Below, one piece after another: positions 34,885 through 45,060 of a stretch of 64,000 nucleotides of DNA. The DNA is taken from contig NC_090320.1 of the NCBI RefSeq assembly GCF_040869045.1, positions 143,180,941 to 143,244,940 on the forward strand. The letters run 5' to 3'. Positions within the stretch are counted from its first letter, which is position 1. Each line of letters starts with the position of its first letter. The notes under the pieces are model-generated. The model was not told the DNA's origin. It did no database searches and saw nothing but the letters and a program-made list of their open reading frames with translations. Made by a program: the position numbers and the translations under genes. Origin of the DNA: Eurosta solidaginis (taxonomy: Eukaryota > Arthropoda > Insecta > Diptera > Tephritidae).

Positions 34885-35985
34885 GGGACTGGCAATACTG
34901 ATCTCTCCAGTTTTTTCGCCTCGCGAAACCTGGCATTGTCACCGACTAAATCTTTCGCGACCTTATTTACAACATGGACGCCCCAAATGTCGACCATATT
35001 GAACATCCACGTCGATGGTACTACGCTACCGACTGTCCTACACCCCAAAATCTTGGGTGTGACGTTTGATCAGGATCTACATTTTGGAGCGCACGCAACC
35101 GCAATTGTTCCAAGAATTCAGAGCCGTAATAAAATCCTCAAATCCCTTGCTGGCAGTACCTGGGGAAAAGATAAAGAAACGCTCTTCACCACATACAAAG
35201 CAATTAGCCAGCCGATTACGTGCTACACGTCACCCATATGGTCGCCAAGCCTAAAAACCACCCACTGGAAGAAACTACAGGCCTGCCAAAATACTGCTCT
35301 CAGAATCGCCACGGGCTGTCTTCTTATGTCCCCAGAACACCATCTGCATAATGAGGCGAGAATACTCCCCATCAGGGAGAGAAATGAGATGCTGACCAAA
35401 CAGTTTCTGTTGAATACCCAGAAACCTGGGCATCCCAACAGACATCTGATTGACGAACCAGCACCGCCTAGGGGCCTAACGAGTCATCTCCGTGAGCATT
35501 TTCAGGAAATACGGCACCTGAGAACCCAGCCGTATGAAGCGGAAAAACACAAGCAGGTCCTTGGTGAACTCCATAGACAGGCGTCGGATTTTATGTCGGG
35601 AATTGCCCGGTGAATCCAGTACTTGAAGAAAAATATCCAGAACTCGCAGAAGAGGAACGCATACTCCCCAGGGAAACGCGTGTCACTGTTGCTCAACTTC
35701 GTTCTGGATACTGTAACAGGTTAAACTCTTACCTATCCAGAATCAACCCCGACATACAAAATGTATGCCCCGCTTGCAATGTGTCCCCACATGACACCAA
35801 CCATCTCTTTAATTGTAATGTGGAACCAACGCCTCTAACACCCCTTTCCTTATGGTCCACCCCTGTTGAAACGGCAAGTTTCCTTGGACTCCCGTTAGAG
35901 GATATTGATGACAATTTGTGATCGGTCGCGGCTATTAGGTGGGGCGAGCATTGCTACAACAACAACAACAACAACTGGCAATAAG
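34885..35985 (+). pseudogene. jockey-like LINE 3' end, copy B
   Basis: A frame at 34936-35613 encodes the RT C-terminal region (HPKILGVTFDQDLHFGAHA, SLAGSTWGKDKETL, LRIATGCLLMSPEHHLHNEA, HPNRHLIDEPAPPRGL). A second frame at 35610-35921 carries the end (TVAQLRSGYCNRLNSYLSRI, CPACNVSPHDTNHLFNC, a zinc-binding CCHC motif). The 3' UTR ends in an (ACA)n tract at 35955-35975. The RT core with the YxDD motif is missing, so it is 5'-truncated. One stop separates the frames. Confidence 0.88.
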
Positions 35986-36219
35986 ATATGAAGAAGAATG
36001 AGAAAATCTAGAGAGAAGAGAAAAGAGAGAAGGAGACTGAGAAAGAGATAGAATGAGACGAAGATGGAGATAGATGAAGCGAAAACTACGGAGGGAGGAG
36101 TGAATACAAAGAGCAAAAAGTGTAGAGGGCGAGGGAAGAGAGTTAGACGGAAACAGCTTATCAAAATGTATGCAGATAGACCAAATTTAGGGCAGAACAA
36201 CGTCTGCCGGGTCTGCTAG
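35986..36219 (+). other. Helitron-like 3' tail of unit B
   Basis: Purine-rich GAGAAAGAGATAGAATGAG stretch and terminal GTCTGCCGGGTCTGCTAG. It lacks the inverted-repeat element, so it shows the uninterrupted tail sequence (GAGAAAATCTAGAGAGAAG). Confidence 0.55.
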
Positions 36220-36954
36220 TCTAATATATATTATAAATGGGAAAGTTTAGATGTTTGGATGTCCTGACGATTGTCTTTGTGCCTCAATCACGCAAGAACG
36301 GGTGGAAGGATTTGGACATATATCCAATAGTCTAGAAGGATCTACTATGTAGCTATATATTTTTCAAGGGGGGAGGTCCACGCCACCTAGGAACAGTTAT
36401 AATTTAATTATTATATTTTTTCGCCGTTGTGACTAAATCACGCCAGAACGGCTACACGGAGTTTTATGAAGTTTGGGACACAGACAATAGTCTACTAGCG
36501 AAATTTTTTTCGAACATGGAAAGTTCGACCCCTTCGAACAATTACTTTTTAATAATTTATACACATTATAACTTTACGTGTACTAGCCTTCGCCAACATT
36601 ACAGACTCAATGGGTCAAATAAGTCGAGGGCTTACAAAGAGAGCAGTGACACCCTCCGCCCCCCTTCTCTCCCCCTCTGGTGTAAAATCTATAAATTGTT
36701 ATAACTCAATATAAATTTTCTCTTAAATTAATAGTTTTGGTATCTGGCACATACAGATCGAGATCTAAACAATTTTGGAAAAACGATCATTGGTCCTCTC
36801 CTCCCGCCATCCGCGCCTTCAATTGTTTTTATTAGCACGCTTTTATTAGCTTTACCTGTATGTTTCTCTGTAACTCTTCATTCGCTCCAATGCGCCTGCC
36901 GCCTTATTAACATGGTTTTATAATTAGCTTCACCTTAATTGTAATCCCGTTAGG
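36220..36954 (+). other. second Helitron-like head, otherwise unassigned
   Basis: Starts CTAATATATATTATAAATGG and GGAAAGTTTAGATGTTTGG, with two copies of an ATCACGC(A/C)AGAACGG motif (36286, 36437). This resembles 5' regions of insect Helitron-like repeats from memory. No coding signal in about 730 bases. Confidence 0.4.
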
Positions 36955-39900
36955 GTTATATTGAGACCCTTCCGGGATCATTTATGGATGGTTTTTGGGA
37001 TCTGTTAGGGATCCCGCCGGGGTCATTTCGGGACTACTTCGGGATCATTTTGGGACCCCTCCGGGATAATTTCTGTATAGTTTTCGGGATCCCGTCGGGG
37101 TTATTTTGGGACTAATTCGATATTATTTCGGGACTATTTCGCGATGATTTGGGGACCCTTCCAGCATAATTTCTGGATGGGTTTCGGGATCCGTCAGGCA
37201 TCCCGACGTGGTATTTTCGGGATCATTTGCGTACCTTTGAAAGATAAATTCTTGATGGTTTCCGGGATAATTATAAGACTTTTTCGGGGTCATTTTGGTC
37301 CCTTCCGGCATCATTTCTGGATGGTTTTCGGGATCCCCTCGGGGCCAATTCGTTGCAATTTCGAGATCATTTGGGGTAAATTCCGGCATCATTTCTGAAT
37401 GGCTTTCGGAATCCGTTCGGGATCCCGTCAGGGTAATTTCAGGACTACTTATTAAGTGATCATTTGAGGACCTTTCCGGCATCATTTCTGGATGGTTTTC
37501 GGTATCCGTTCGGGATCCCGTCGGGGTCATTTCGCAACTTTTTCGGTATCATTTGGGGTCCCTTCCGGTTTTCGGGATCCGTCAGGGCCATTTCGAGACT
37601 ATTTGGGAATCTTTTCGGCATCATTTCTGGATAGTTTTCGGGATCCGTCCGGGATCCCGACGGGGTAATTTCGGGACTGTCTCGGGATCATTTTGTTGTA
37701 CCTACCAGCATCATTTCTAGATGCTTTCGGTATCCGTTCGGGATCCCGTCGGGGTCATTTCGGAATTTTTTCGGGGTCCCTTCCGGCAGCATTTCTGGAT
37801 GGTTTTCGGGATTCGTCCGGGATCCCATAGGGGTTATTTCAGGACTTTTTCTGGATCATTTGGGGTACCTTCCGGCATCATTTCTAGATGGTTTTCTGGA
37901 TTCGTACGGGATCCCGTCGGGGTCATTTCGGGACTTTTTCGCGACTAATAAGGGATCATTTGGGGACCCTTTCGCCATTATTTCTGAATGGTTTTCGGGA
38001 TCTGTCCGGGATTCTGTCAGGGACATTTCGGGATAATTTGGGGTACCTACCGGCATCAATTCTGAATGGTTTTCGGTATCTGTCCGGGATCTCGTCAGGA
38101 TCATTTCGGAACTTTTTCGGGATCCCGTCGGGTTAATTTCGGGACTGTCTTGGCATCATTTTGGGGTACCTAACTGCATCATTTGTGGATGGTTTTCGGT
38201 ATCCGTACGAGATCCCGTCGAGGTCATTTCGGGACTTTTTCGCGACTAATACTGGATCATTTGGGGACCCTTACGCCATCATTTCTGAATGGTTTTCGGA
38301 ATCCGTCCGGGATCCCGTCAGGGCCATTTCGGGACTATTTGGGGATCATATGGGAACCTTTTCGTCATCATTTCTGGATAGTTTTCGGGATCCGTCCGGG
38401 ATCCCGGCGGGGAAATTTCGGGACTGTCTCGGCATCATTTTGGGGTACCTACCAGCATCATTTCTAGATGCTTTCGGTATCCGTTCGGGATCCCGTCGGG
38501 GTCATTTCGGAATTTTTTCGGGGTCCCTTCCGGCAGCATTTCTGGATGGTTTTCGGGATTCGTCCGGGATCCCATCGGGGTTATTTCAGGACTTTTTCTG
38601 GATCATTTGGGGTACCTTCCGGCATCATTTCTAGATGGTTTTCTGGATTCGTACGGGATCCCGTCGGGGTCATTTCGGGACTTTTTCGCGACTAATAAGG
38701 GATCATTTGGGGACCCTTTCGCCATCATTTCTGGATGGTTTTCGGGATCCCCTCGGGGCCAATTCGTTGCAATTTCGAGATCATTTGGGGTAAATTGCGG
38801 CATCATTTCTGGATGGTTTTCGGTATCCGTCCGGGATCCCGGCGGGGTCATTTCAGGACTTTTTTGGGATCGTTTGGGGTCCCTTCCGGCATCATTTCTG
38901 GATGGTTTTCGGGATCCGTCCGATATCCCGTCGGGGTCATTTCGGGACTATTTCGGGATCAATTCGGGACCCTTTCGGCATAATTTCTGGATGGTTTTCG
39001 GGATCCGTCCAGGATCCCGTCGGTGATTTCGGGTCTATTAGGGGATCATTTGAGGACCTTCCCGGCATCGTATCTGGATGGTTTTCGGTATCCGTCCGGC
39101 ATCCCGTCGGGGTCATTTCGGGACTTTTTCGGGATAATTTTTGGTCCCTTCCGGCATCATTTCTGGGTGTTTTTCGGGATTTGTCCGCGATCCCGTCGGG
39201 GCGTTTCAGGACTCTTTCGGGATCATTTGGGGTACCTTGCGGCATCATTTCTAGATTTTTTGGGGGATCATTTCGGGATCCCATCGGGGTCATTTCGGGA
39301 CTTTTTCGCGACTAATGCGGGATCATTAGGAACCCTTTCGGCACCATTTCTGGATGATTTTCGGGATCCGTACGGGATCCCATCAGGGTATTTTTGGGAC
39401 TATTAGGGGATTATTTGGGGACCTTTCCGTAATCATTTCTGGATGATTTTCGGGATCCGTCCGGGATCCCGACGGGGCGAAATGACTATTTCGGGATCAT
39501 TTGGGGTACCTACCGGCATCATTTCTGGATCGTTTTCGGGATTCGTCTGGGGTCATTTTGGGATCATTTGGGGTCCCTTCCGGCATCATTTCTGGATGGT
39601 TTTCGGGATCCGTCCGATATCTCGTCGGGATCATTTCGAAACTATTTCGGGATCATTTTGGTAGCCTCCAGGGATCATTTCTGTGTGGTTCTCTGGATAA
39701 GTCTAGAATCGTGTCGTTGTCATTTCGGGTTTTTTGGGACTATTCCGGGAACTTTTGAAGACCATTCCGGGGCATTTCCTTATGGTTTTCGGGATCCCGT
39801 TGGGGTCAATTCGCGACTTTTTCTCGACTAATTCGGGATCAAATTGACCCTTTCGGCATCATTTCTGGATGGTTTTCGGGATCCGTCCGGGATCCCATCT

Positions 39901-40067
39901 GTGTCATTTCGAGACTATTAGGGGATCATTTGAGGACCTTTCCGGCATCATTTCTGGATAGTTTTCGGGATCCGTCCGGGATCATTTCGGGATAATTTGG
40001 GATACCTTCCGGCATCATTTCTGGATGGTTTTCGGTATCCGTCCGGGATCCCGTCGGTGTCATTTCA
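36955..40067. repeat. 89-bp satellite array, about 35 units
   Basis: Each unit has CATCATTTCTGGATGGTTTT, CGGGATCCGTCCGGGATCCC, GTCGGGGTCATTTCGGGAC and TTTTTCGGGATCATTTGGGG. Starts at 38888 and 38977 give an exact 89-bp period. Segment 37690-37948 recurs almost unchanged at 38437-38695, a higher-order repeat of 747 bp. The array is more GC-rich than its neighbours. Many overlapping open frames arise from the repeat (89 is not a multiple of 3) and are not genes. Confidence 0.93.
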
Positions 40068-40775
40068 GGACTGTAAGAGGGTGCTTCGTGAAGCAGCTAA
40101 CCAGGCAGCTATCACACTCAGCTGGGTACCCGGCCACAGGAACATTGACGGCAACGAAAAAGCGGATGAAATAGCAAAGTCAGGAGCATCATTAGACATC
40201 ACGGAAGCAGTCGCGGTGCATCGGCCACTCACATCAATTAAAAGAGACATTCTCACCTATCTTAGAAAAATAGCAATCCGTGATTGGTACTCTGCGGACA
40301 CCTGTAGAATCAGAAAACTAATCTGGCCAGAGTACAACCAGAAAAGGACCGATGATCTACTAAGCAGGTCTAGGAAGGAAATATACAGAGTCACGGCCAC
40401 TATTACAGGGCACTGGCCGTTTAGCCCGCACCCGATTAGAATGGGTATCCCCTACAATGAGAGGTGTAGGAGCTGTAGACAGGAGGGTGCCGAGGAATCG
40501 GTTACTCATTTCCTCTGCGAGTGCCCAGCCCTCGCGAATTTTCGGTCCCGAACTCTAGGCAACTATGTGTTTCCGTACTTAAGGGCGGTGTCAAACTGCC
40601 GCATCAAGAACATCAGCAGGTTTATTATTTTAATCAAGTGGTTTGAGTAAAACAATACGCAGGGACATCAGCCAAAATATAATTGGTTCCAGGAGAAAGT
40701 GCATCAAAATGGCGCCTAGAGCGCTACTTGGGCCCGGCTCCATAGCCGGGCAGCACAACAACACACCTGTGATTC
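40068..40775 (+). pseudogene. 5'-truncated LINE: RNase H end and zinc tail
   Basis: Joins the satellite without a boundary. It encodes ITLSWVPGHRNIDGNEKADE (RNase H last motif), then a CCHC-type tail (CRSCRQEGAEESVTHFLCEC) and a stop at 40648-40650. About 125 bp of 3' UTR follow to CAGCACAACAACACACC. The frame is intact but only the last 190 residues remain. It is an I/LOA-type LINE of a different lineage from the one at 6557. Confidence 0.82.
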
Positions 40776-41198
40776 CAGTTGGGAAGATATTTGCGACGAC
40801 ATTTCTGAAATACGCGTTTCTTGTGCTTCAATGTTGGATGTTATACGGTTCTCCTGCGAGTCTAGTTGTGTTTCTATCTTGGATGTTATACGTGTCTCCT
40901 GTGATTTCAGTTGGGATGCCATATATGTCTTCTGTTCTGCCAGTTGAGATGACACTTTCTATGTTTGAGCAGATATTGCAGCTAAAATCGTGTTCAAGTC
41001 TGTGCTCGTAACTGTCTGCGATGTTTCGTTCTTCTCTTCAATTTTTGTTCTCTCATCGCCATCAAGATGAAAGACATAATCTTCCACGTTAAATCCTTCT
41101 GATTCCACTGCGTCTCGTAGTCGTGCCTGAAGTTCGAGTTTATTGCCGGTTGTATTCAATCCACGGCTCTCCAACTCCTTCAGTTGCTGGATCTTCAA
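40776..41198 (-). pseudogene. Gag-like protein with SAP domain, truncated
   Basis: From a start at 41198 it encodes KIQQLKELESRGLNTTGNKL and ELQARLRDAVESEGFNVEDY, a SAP (helix-extension-helix DNA-binding) motif, then DGDERTKIEEKNE. A stop and frame break near 40957 lead to a coiled-coil stretch with repeated QETRI/QENRI heptads (40955-40780). The frame then runs into the LINE 3' UTR. SAP-bearing Gags occur in some insect gypsy elements (recalled). RT and the rest are absent. Confidence 0.7.
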
Positions 41199-41275
41199 TT
41201 CACTTCACTTTGTCATGTCCTTGTTGTACTCTGTAAATCTGGAATTTATTCAACAATTCCTCTTCTGGCACCAAT
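41199..41275 (-). other. leader and primer binding site of SAP-Gag element
   Basis: On the minus strand the LTR end (TTACA) is followed two bases later by TGGTGCCAGAAGAGGAATTG, a primer-site candidate, then about 50 bp of leader. Confidence 0.6.
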
Positions 41276-42956
41276 TGTAACGAATTTTTGGAAACTCCGC
41301 TTATTTTACACCTTCTGTCAACGTTCGAATCGCTGAACTTTTGAATAAATAACTCCAATACTCAATAATGCAAAATGGTCTTTATTAGACTACCTTCTTC
41401 ACAATAACATTTTGTAATGTAACTGCTTGGTCCAGGGCGAGAAGGGTGGCGGGTAGGCATACTGGTAGCCCGGCTGAGGCTCGTCGGCGTTGAGGCGCGG
41501 TTCTTGCCACCTTCCTCGACCCACAGTCACAAAAACAAAATTAGAATTATCAGGCCTATTTGTGGAAAACAGGGACCAGAAAAGGGAATCTAAAACTAAA
41601 ATAAGAGAAAAATAGAAAGAAAGAAAAAAGGAAAGCGGTAGAAGACCGTCCGTGTCAGGTGAAGTCATCCCACCCCTCTTGTTCATGACTAATGAACAAC
41701 CTTGCACTCCACTTTGACCCCGAAAACCGAGTGGAGTTCCCTTATCCTGACTTATCCGTCTGTTAAAGTCTGAAGTCTGGCCTAATCCATGGTCTGTCAG
41801 TCTAGTCGCAACAACTCACTAATTCCTAGTGTGCCGCAAGGGCAACACCCACACTAACATCAAGGGGAAACTAAACCTGCATCATTTCTACTACCTTTCA
41901 ACCAATGAATACTAAAGAAAGCATATCTTTTCTGAACAAATTTATTTTTAACAACTTCAATCTCAATCGCCCTTCCTCAGTTTTCTTGCAGTTTGGTGTT
42001 TTTTCCTCTAGTGGTGGTGAGGTGTAGTTTGCTCCCTCTGTTGGCGACCTTTAGACCAGCACGACCGCTGAATCTGCTCACTTATGATGAACTCACACCA
42101 CGCCAGCGACCGACTTATGGAAACTCACCCACTAACCTGTTCGATGTCTTTTAGTGATGCACGGTGTGTGCAATTTGTAAAGTATGTCTGTGACTCCTGA
42201 TGCGCTTGCTGTGATGGGTGTTGCATGTGGTGGATCTCCCACCTACTATAAAATATGCATGAGGTTTTGCTTACTGTGGACGTCGGTGTTTGTTGTTGGC
42301 GAATCGCTTTGTGTTACCTGCGATGGTGTTGGTGCTGTGTACTTAGTGGTGTATTGTGCTTGGCTTTTGGAATGTTGTTGTGTTGGATATTACAGTGATC
42401 TTACCAGGATTTATAATTAATGTGGCATACCTTTGCGTGTATTTATTATGAATCGAGGTGTTTTGTTTGATGTGATTGGTGTTTAATGTGATTGTGTGCT
42501 GCCGGTGTTGGGTTGCTGTGGTGTTTGTGTTTATATGTTTTGCTGTCGTGTTCCGTGCTTTTTCTGTGGCTGTGTATGGTGGCTGATATCTTCTACTGGA
42601 AGCTGAGCGCCGATGGCGCTGGTGGATGAAGCCGCCGTTTGGTTGTGATGTGTGGCGTTTATCGTTGTTGATGTTGGTGGATTGGTGGGGTTGGAAGCTT
42701 GGTGTTCATTTTGGTTGCTGCACCTTTTTGTTTTTTTTTTTGCTAGATGTATACATATATATTTTTTTTGCACTGTGCCGTTTCTCTTTAGGAACGGTAA
42801 CTTTATTTTAACTTAGATTACTTTCACTGCACTCGCGATTTTAACCGCACGGCACTACGGTTGACTATTTTTGACAACAAAGACTGCAGTAACCCCTTTT
42901 ATAGACAATCTCTGCCCTGTTGCAGCTACCGTTTTGCCTTAGAGTTTGCGGTTACA
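41276..42956 (-). repeat. probable 5' LTR of SAP-Gag element (far end uncertain)
   Basis: The end next to the primer site (TGTAACGAATTT) and the AATAAATAACTCCAATA, TAATGCAAAATGG words match the solo LTR at 25954. The far end is guessed at GCGGTTACA (42951-42956), which gives TGTAAC...GTTACA inverted ends. At 1.68 kb it would be long, so other insertions may be inside. No coding region is recognised in 41400-42956; GT-rich tracts lie at 42180-42700. Confidence 0.35.
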
Positions 42957-43120
42957 CGAGCTCACTAAAAGCACTCAAAAATCCTTTTAGACGTCGAACA
43001 TATTGCGTTCAACTCTATGATATATATATATAAATATATATATACTTTATAAGTACTAACACTAATATTTGGTGTGTAACATAACCGTATGTCTAAGTAG
43101 AGAGTAAGATGGTAAATTTT
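42957..43120 (+). other. left part of gypsy #2 5' LTR region, ending in ATTTT
   Basis: AT-rich sequence with a (TA)n tract. It ends GTAAATTTT at the BEL insertion and logically continues at 57407 (ATTTTAATAAACTG). I cannot place the LTR start. Confidence 0.4.
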
Positions 43121-43737
43121 TGTTACGGCGGCAAGACCACAGATAGGGCGCGCTCGTAATAATGGTGGGGAGAGAAGAAAAGAAAATACACAAACGAATT
43201 CGTTATAAAAAGTGAACAATAATATTTATTAAAATAAATGGAAATGCAAATTCAACGTTAGTCCACTTAATCACAATAAATGGAATTGGTTAGAAAAAGA
43301 TACACAGCAATGTTTATTGTAATAAAATTAAATGCAAATGCAAAGTTAATCTACTTAATCACAATTCACTGAATTCGTTAGAAAATAAAATGAAAGTAAA
43401 AGCAAATGCAAAGATAATCCACTTGCTCACATTCAATATTTCCGATGACGGAAGTGCAAAAAAGGATTTTAGAATTTTTAATATAATTGAAAGACTTACC
43501 TTCGGTGGCTTGGCTGCTGGCGGTTTCTTAGACGTTCGCAAAAGAAGTGAAAGAGGTAAAAAACCTTTTGTTCGCGGTCACCGCCGAATCCTAGGCTTAA
43601 TTATTATCCGGCGGGGTGAACGGTTATCGGTATAAACCGATATGTATAAATGAAAGATGTGAGACAAAAGGACAACGAAAAGAAAAAGTAAAGTAATACG
43701 AGGGTGCACCGCCATATTTAGGCTTGTGGTCTAAACA
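43121..43737 (-). repeat. 3' LTR of BEL #2 (617 bp)
   Basis: In minus orientation it starts TGTTTAGACCACAAGCC and ends GCCGCCGTAACA. Full-length relative to its partner. Confidence 0.88.
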
Positions 43738-43756
43738 TGCCGGCCCCTTGCGGCGA
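43738..43756 (-). other. polypurine tract of BEL #2
   Basis: Read on the minus strand: GCCGCAAGGGGCCGGCA directly before the LTR TGTTTAG. Confidence 0.65.
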
Positions 43757-43969
43757 GCAACTTCGAAACGATCGTAACGCCCCAACAACCAAGTCCCAAA
43801 GGGCTCGCGAGAACGAATCTCAACTTAAAATTAACGAATCTCAACTTAAATTTAGGCCCTGCTGTAAATGCGTATGGAAGAAAAATAGTGTGACCAGGAT
43901 ACATAATTCGACCGACGCCAGACGCTTCTCCGTGGGATTCCTGTGAATAAAGAGATGTTAGTCGAAATA

Positions 43970-45060
43970 GACATGGGTTGATTTTAGTGCATTTTACTTA
44001 TTGAATGGACAGATACCCGATTATTGCTGGTGGGCTCCAGACACTACCAACCCGAATATGGTGGCTTGAGTCAGCAGCCCACCGACGTTCGACGGTGGTG
44101 TGCCGCTAACCATTAGGCTGGCGTAGACGTCGGCACCTAGTGTGAGCCTGGGTCGTCACTGCTCCCGTTACCCCGTATTTCCCTCGCAGAACAAGCGTGC
44201 ACTTCACGTGATAGGACGTGCCGGTACGCTCTAACCCGAGGTCCTTTGCGAGATTTGCATCGATGATTGAATTCGGAGCGCACGGATCGATAAGGGCGCG
44301 TACCGCGTGGAGCTTCCCTCCTGCTGCTATCCGAACGACCGCCGTTGGGCTATGGCTACAAATGCGCGTGTAATGGTTGTTGCTAGAGGTGTCTCCCGGA
44401 GGCGTCCTGTTCTGAAGCCGGCTGGCGTTGTTGGTTGGCGCGCGAGCGTGGTTACTTGGTTACGAGCATTATACGGGGCAGCCCTACCAATTGAGCACCG
44501 TGACGAGCGGGACGGACGCGGTTCCGCGTCGCCACGGCGCCCCCCGGTAGAACGGTGCGATGGGGGGAAAGGACGCGTCTCCCCGCCATCCCCGCGTTGT
44601 GCGTTTGAAGGCCTTTCATGCCGTAGGAGCGGTCGGAAACGTTGTGGTCCTGAACCGCCCGGTGGTGTCGTGGCTAGCATTGAAGTAGGATCTTCCCGTC
44701 GTTCGACCTCTTCCTCGGCGACGTCCGCTTCCCACCACAGGGTTTGTTCCGTGACGTGGATGGATAGGGCTCCGTCGGAGCTCTCTTCGCCATCGCTCTC
44801 GTGGGACGGTGGTGGAACGTCGTCGAGGCGTGTTGACGTGTGGTGCTGCTCGTTGCACCGATGACAGCGATCTTCGCTGGGACATGTCTTCCGTTGGTGG
44901 AATGGCGATAAGCAATTTGTCCAATATCGCAAATCTATGATCGTCTTTAGTCGATCCATGTTCGTCATGCCCCGGTAAATCGGGCAGAGCCTTATGCTTT
45001 GCGACTTTTGACATAGCCGGCAGGGGGCGCTGAATGTGTCGCCGCGTGGCCTACGTCTTG
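43970..45060 (-). pseudogene. second Gag-protease remnant (CRLC/zinc-knuckle type)
   Basis: Across two frames the minus strand encodes a CRLC-type start, GMTNMDRLKTIIDLRYW, zinc-knuckle CLSPFHQRKTC and CHRCNEQHHTS near 44870-44960, an Arg/Pro/Ser-rich spacer, and a protease-like block near 44290-44130 (RAPNSIIDANLAKDLGL, VKCTLVLRGKYG). From memory this two-domain protein is a recurring BEL-related product in flies. It is unlike the Gag at 55196-53900, so the element carries two Gag-type modules. It is broken by frameshifts and stands just before the polypurine tract. Confidence 0.65.

Larger units (their letters stand above)
31509..36219 (+). mobile_element. Helitron-like unit B
   Basis: Same head (TCTATAATATAAA), repeat blocks, truncated solo LTR, jockey fragment and tail as unit A, ending CTAG at 36216-36219. 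It lacks repeat R, TFIIB and the inverted-repeat element. Head-to-tail with unit A with the same four-base spacer (TAAT) as at 24845. Confidence 0.5.

Noticed and set aside
37123..39831. Many 75-157-codon frames with a repeating FGIRPGSRRG-like or PENHPEMMP-like pattern
   Set aside because: Products of the 89-bp satellite read in all frames on both strands; not independent genes.
42184..42420. Plus-strand 78-codon hydrophobic Cys-rich frame
   Set aside because: Lies in a GT-rich non-coding LTR-like stretch; composition explains it and no homolog comes to mind.
44307..44864. Plus-strand 185-codon frame, Arg/Ser/Cys-rich
   Set aside because: Antisense shadow of the GC-rich Gag-protease remnant on the minus strand.
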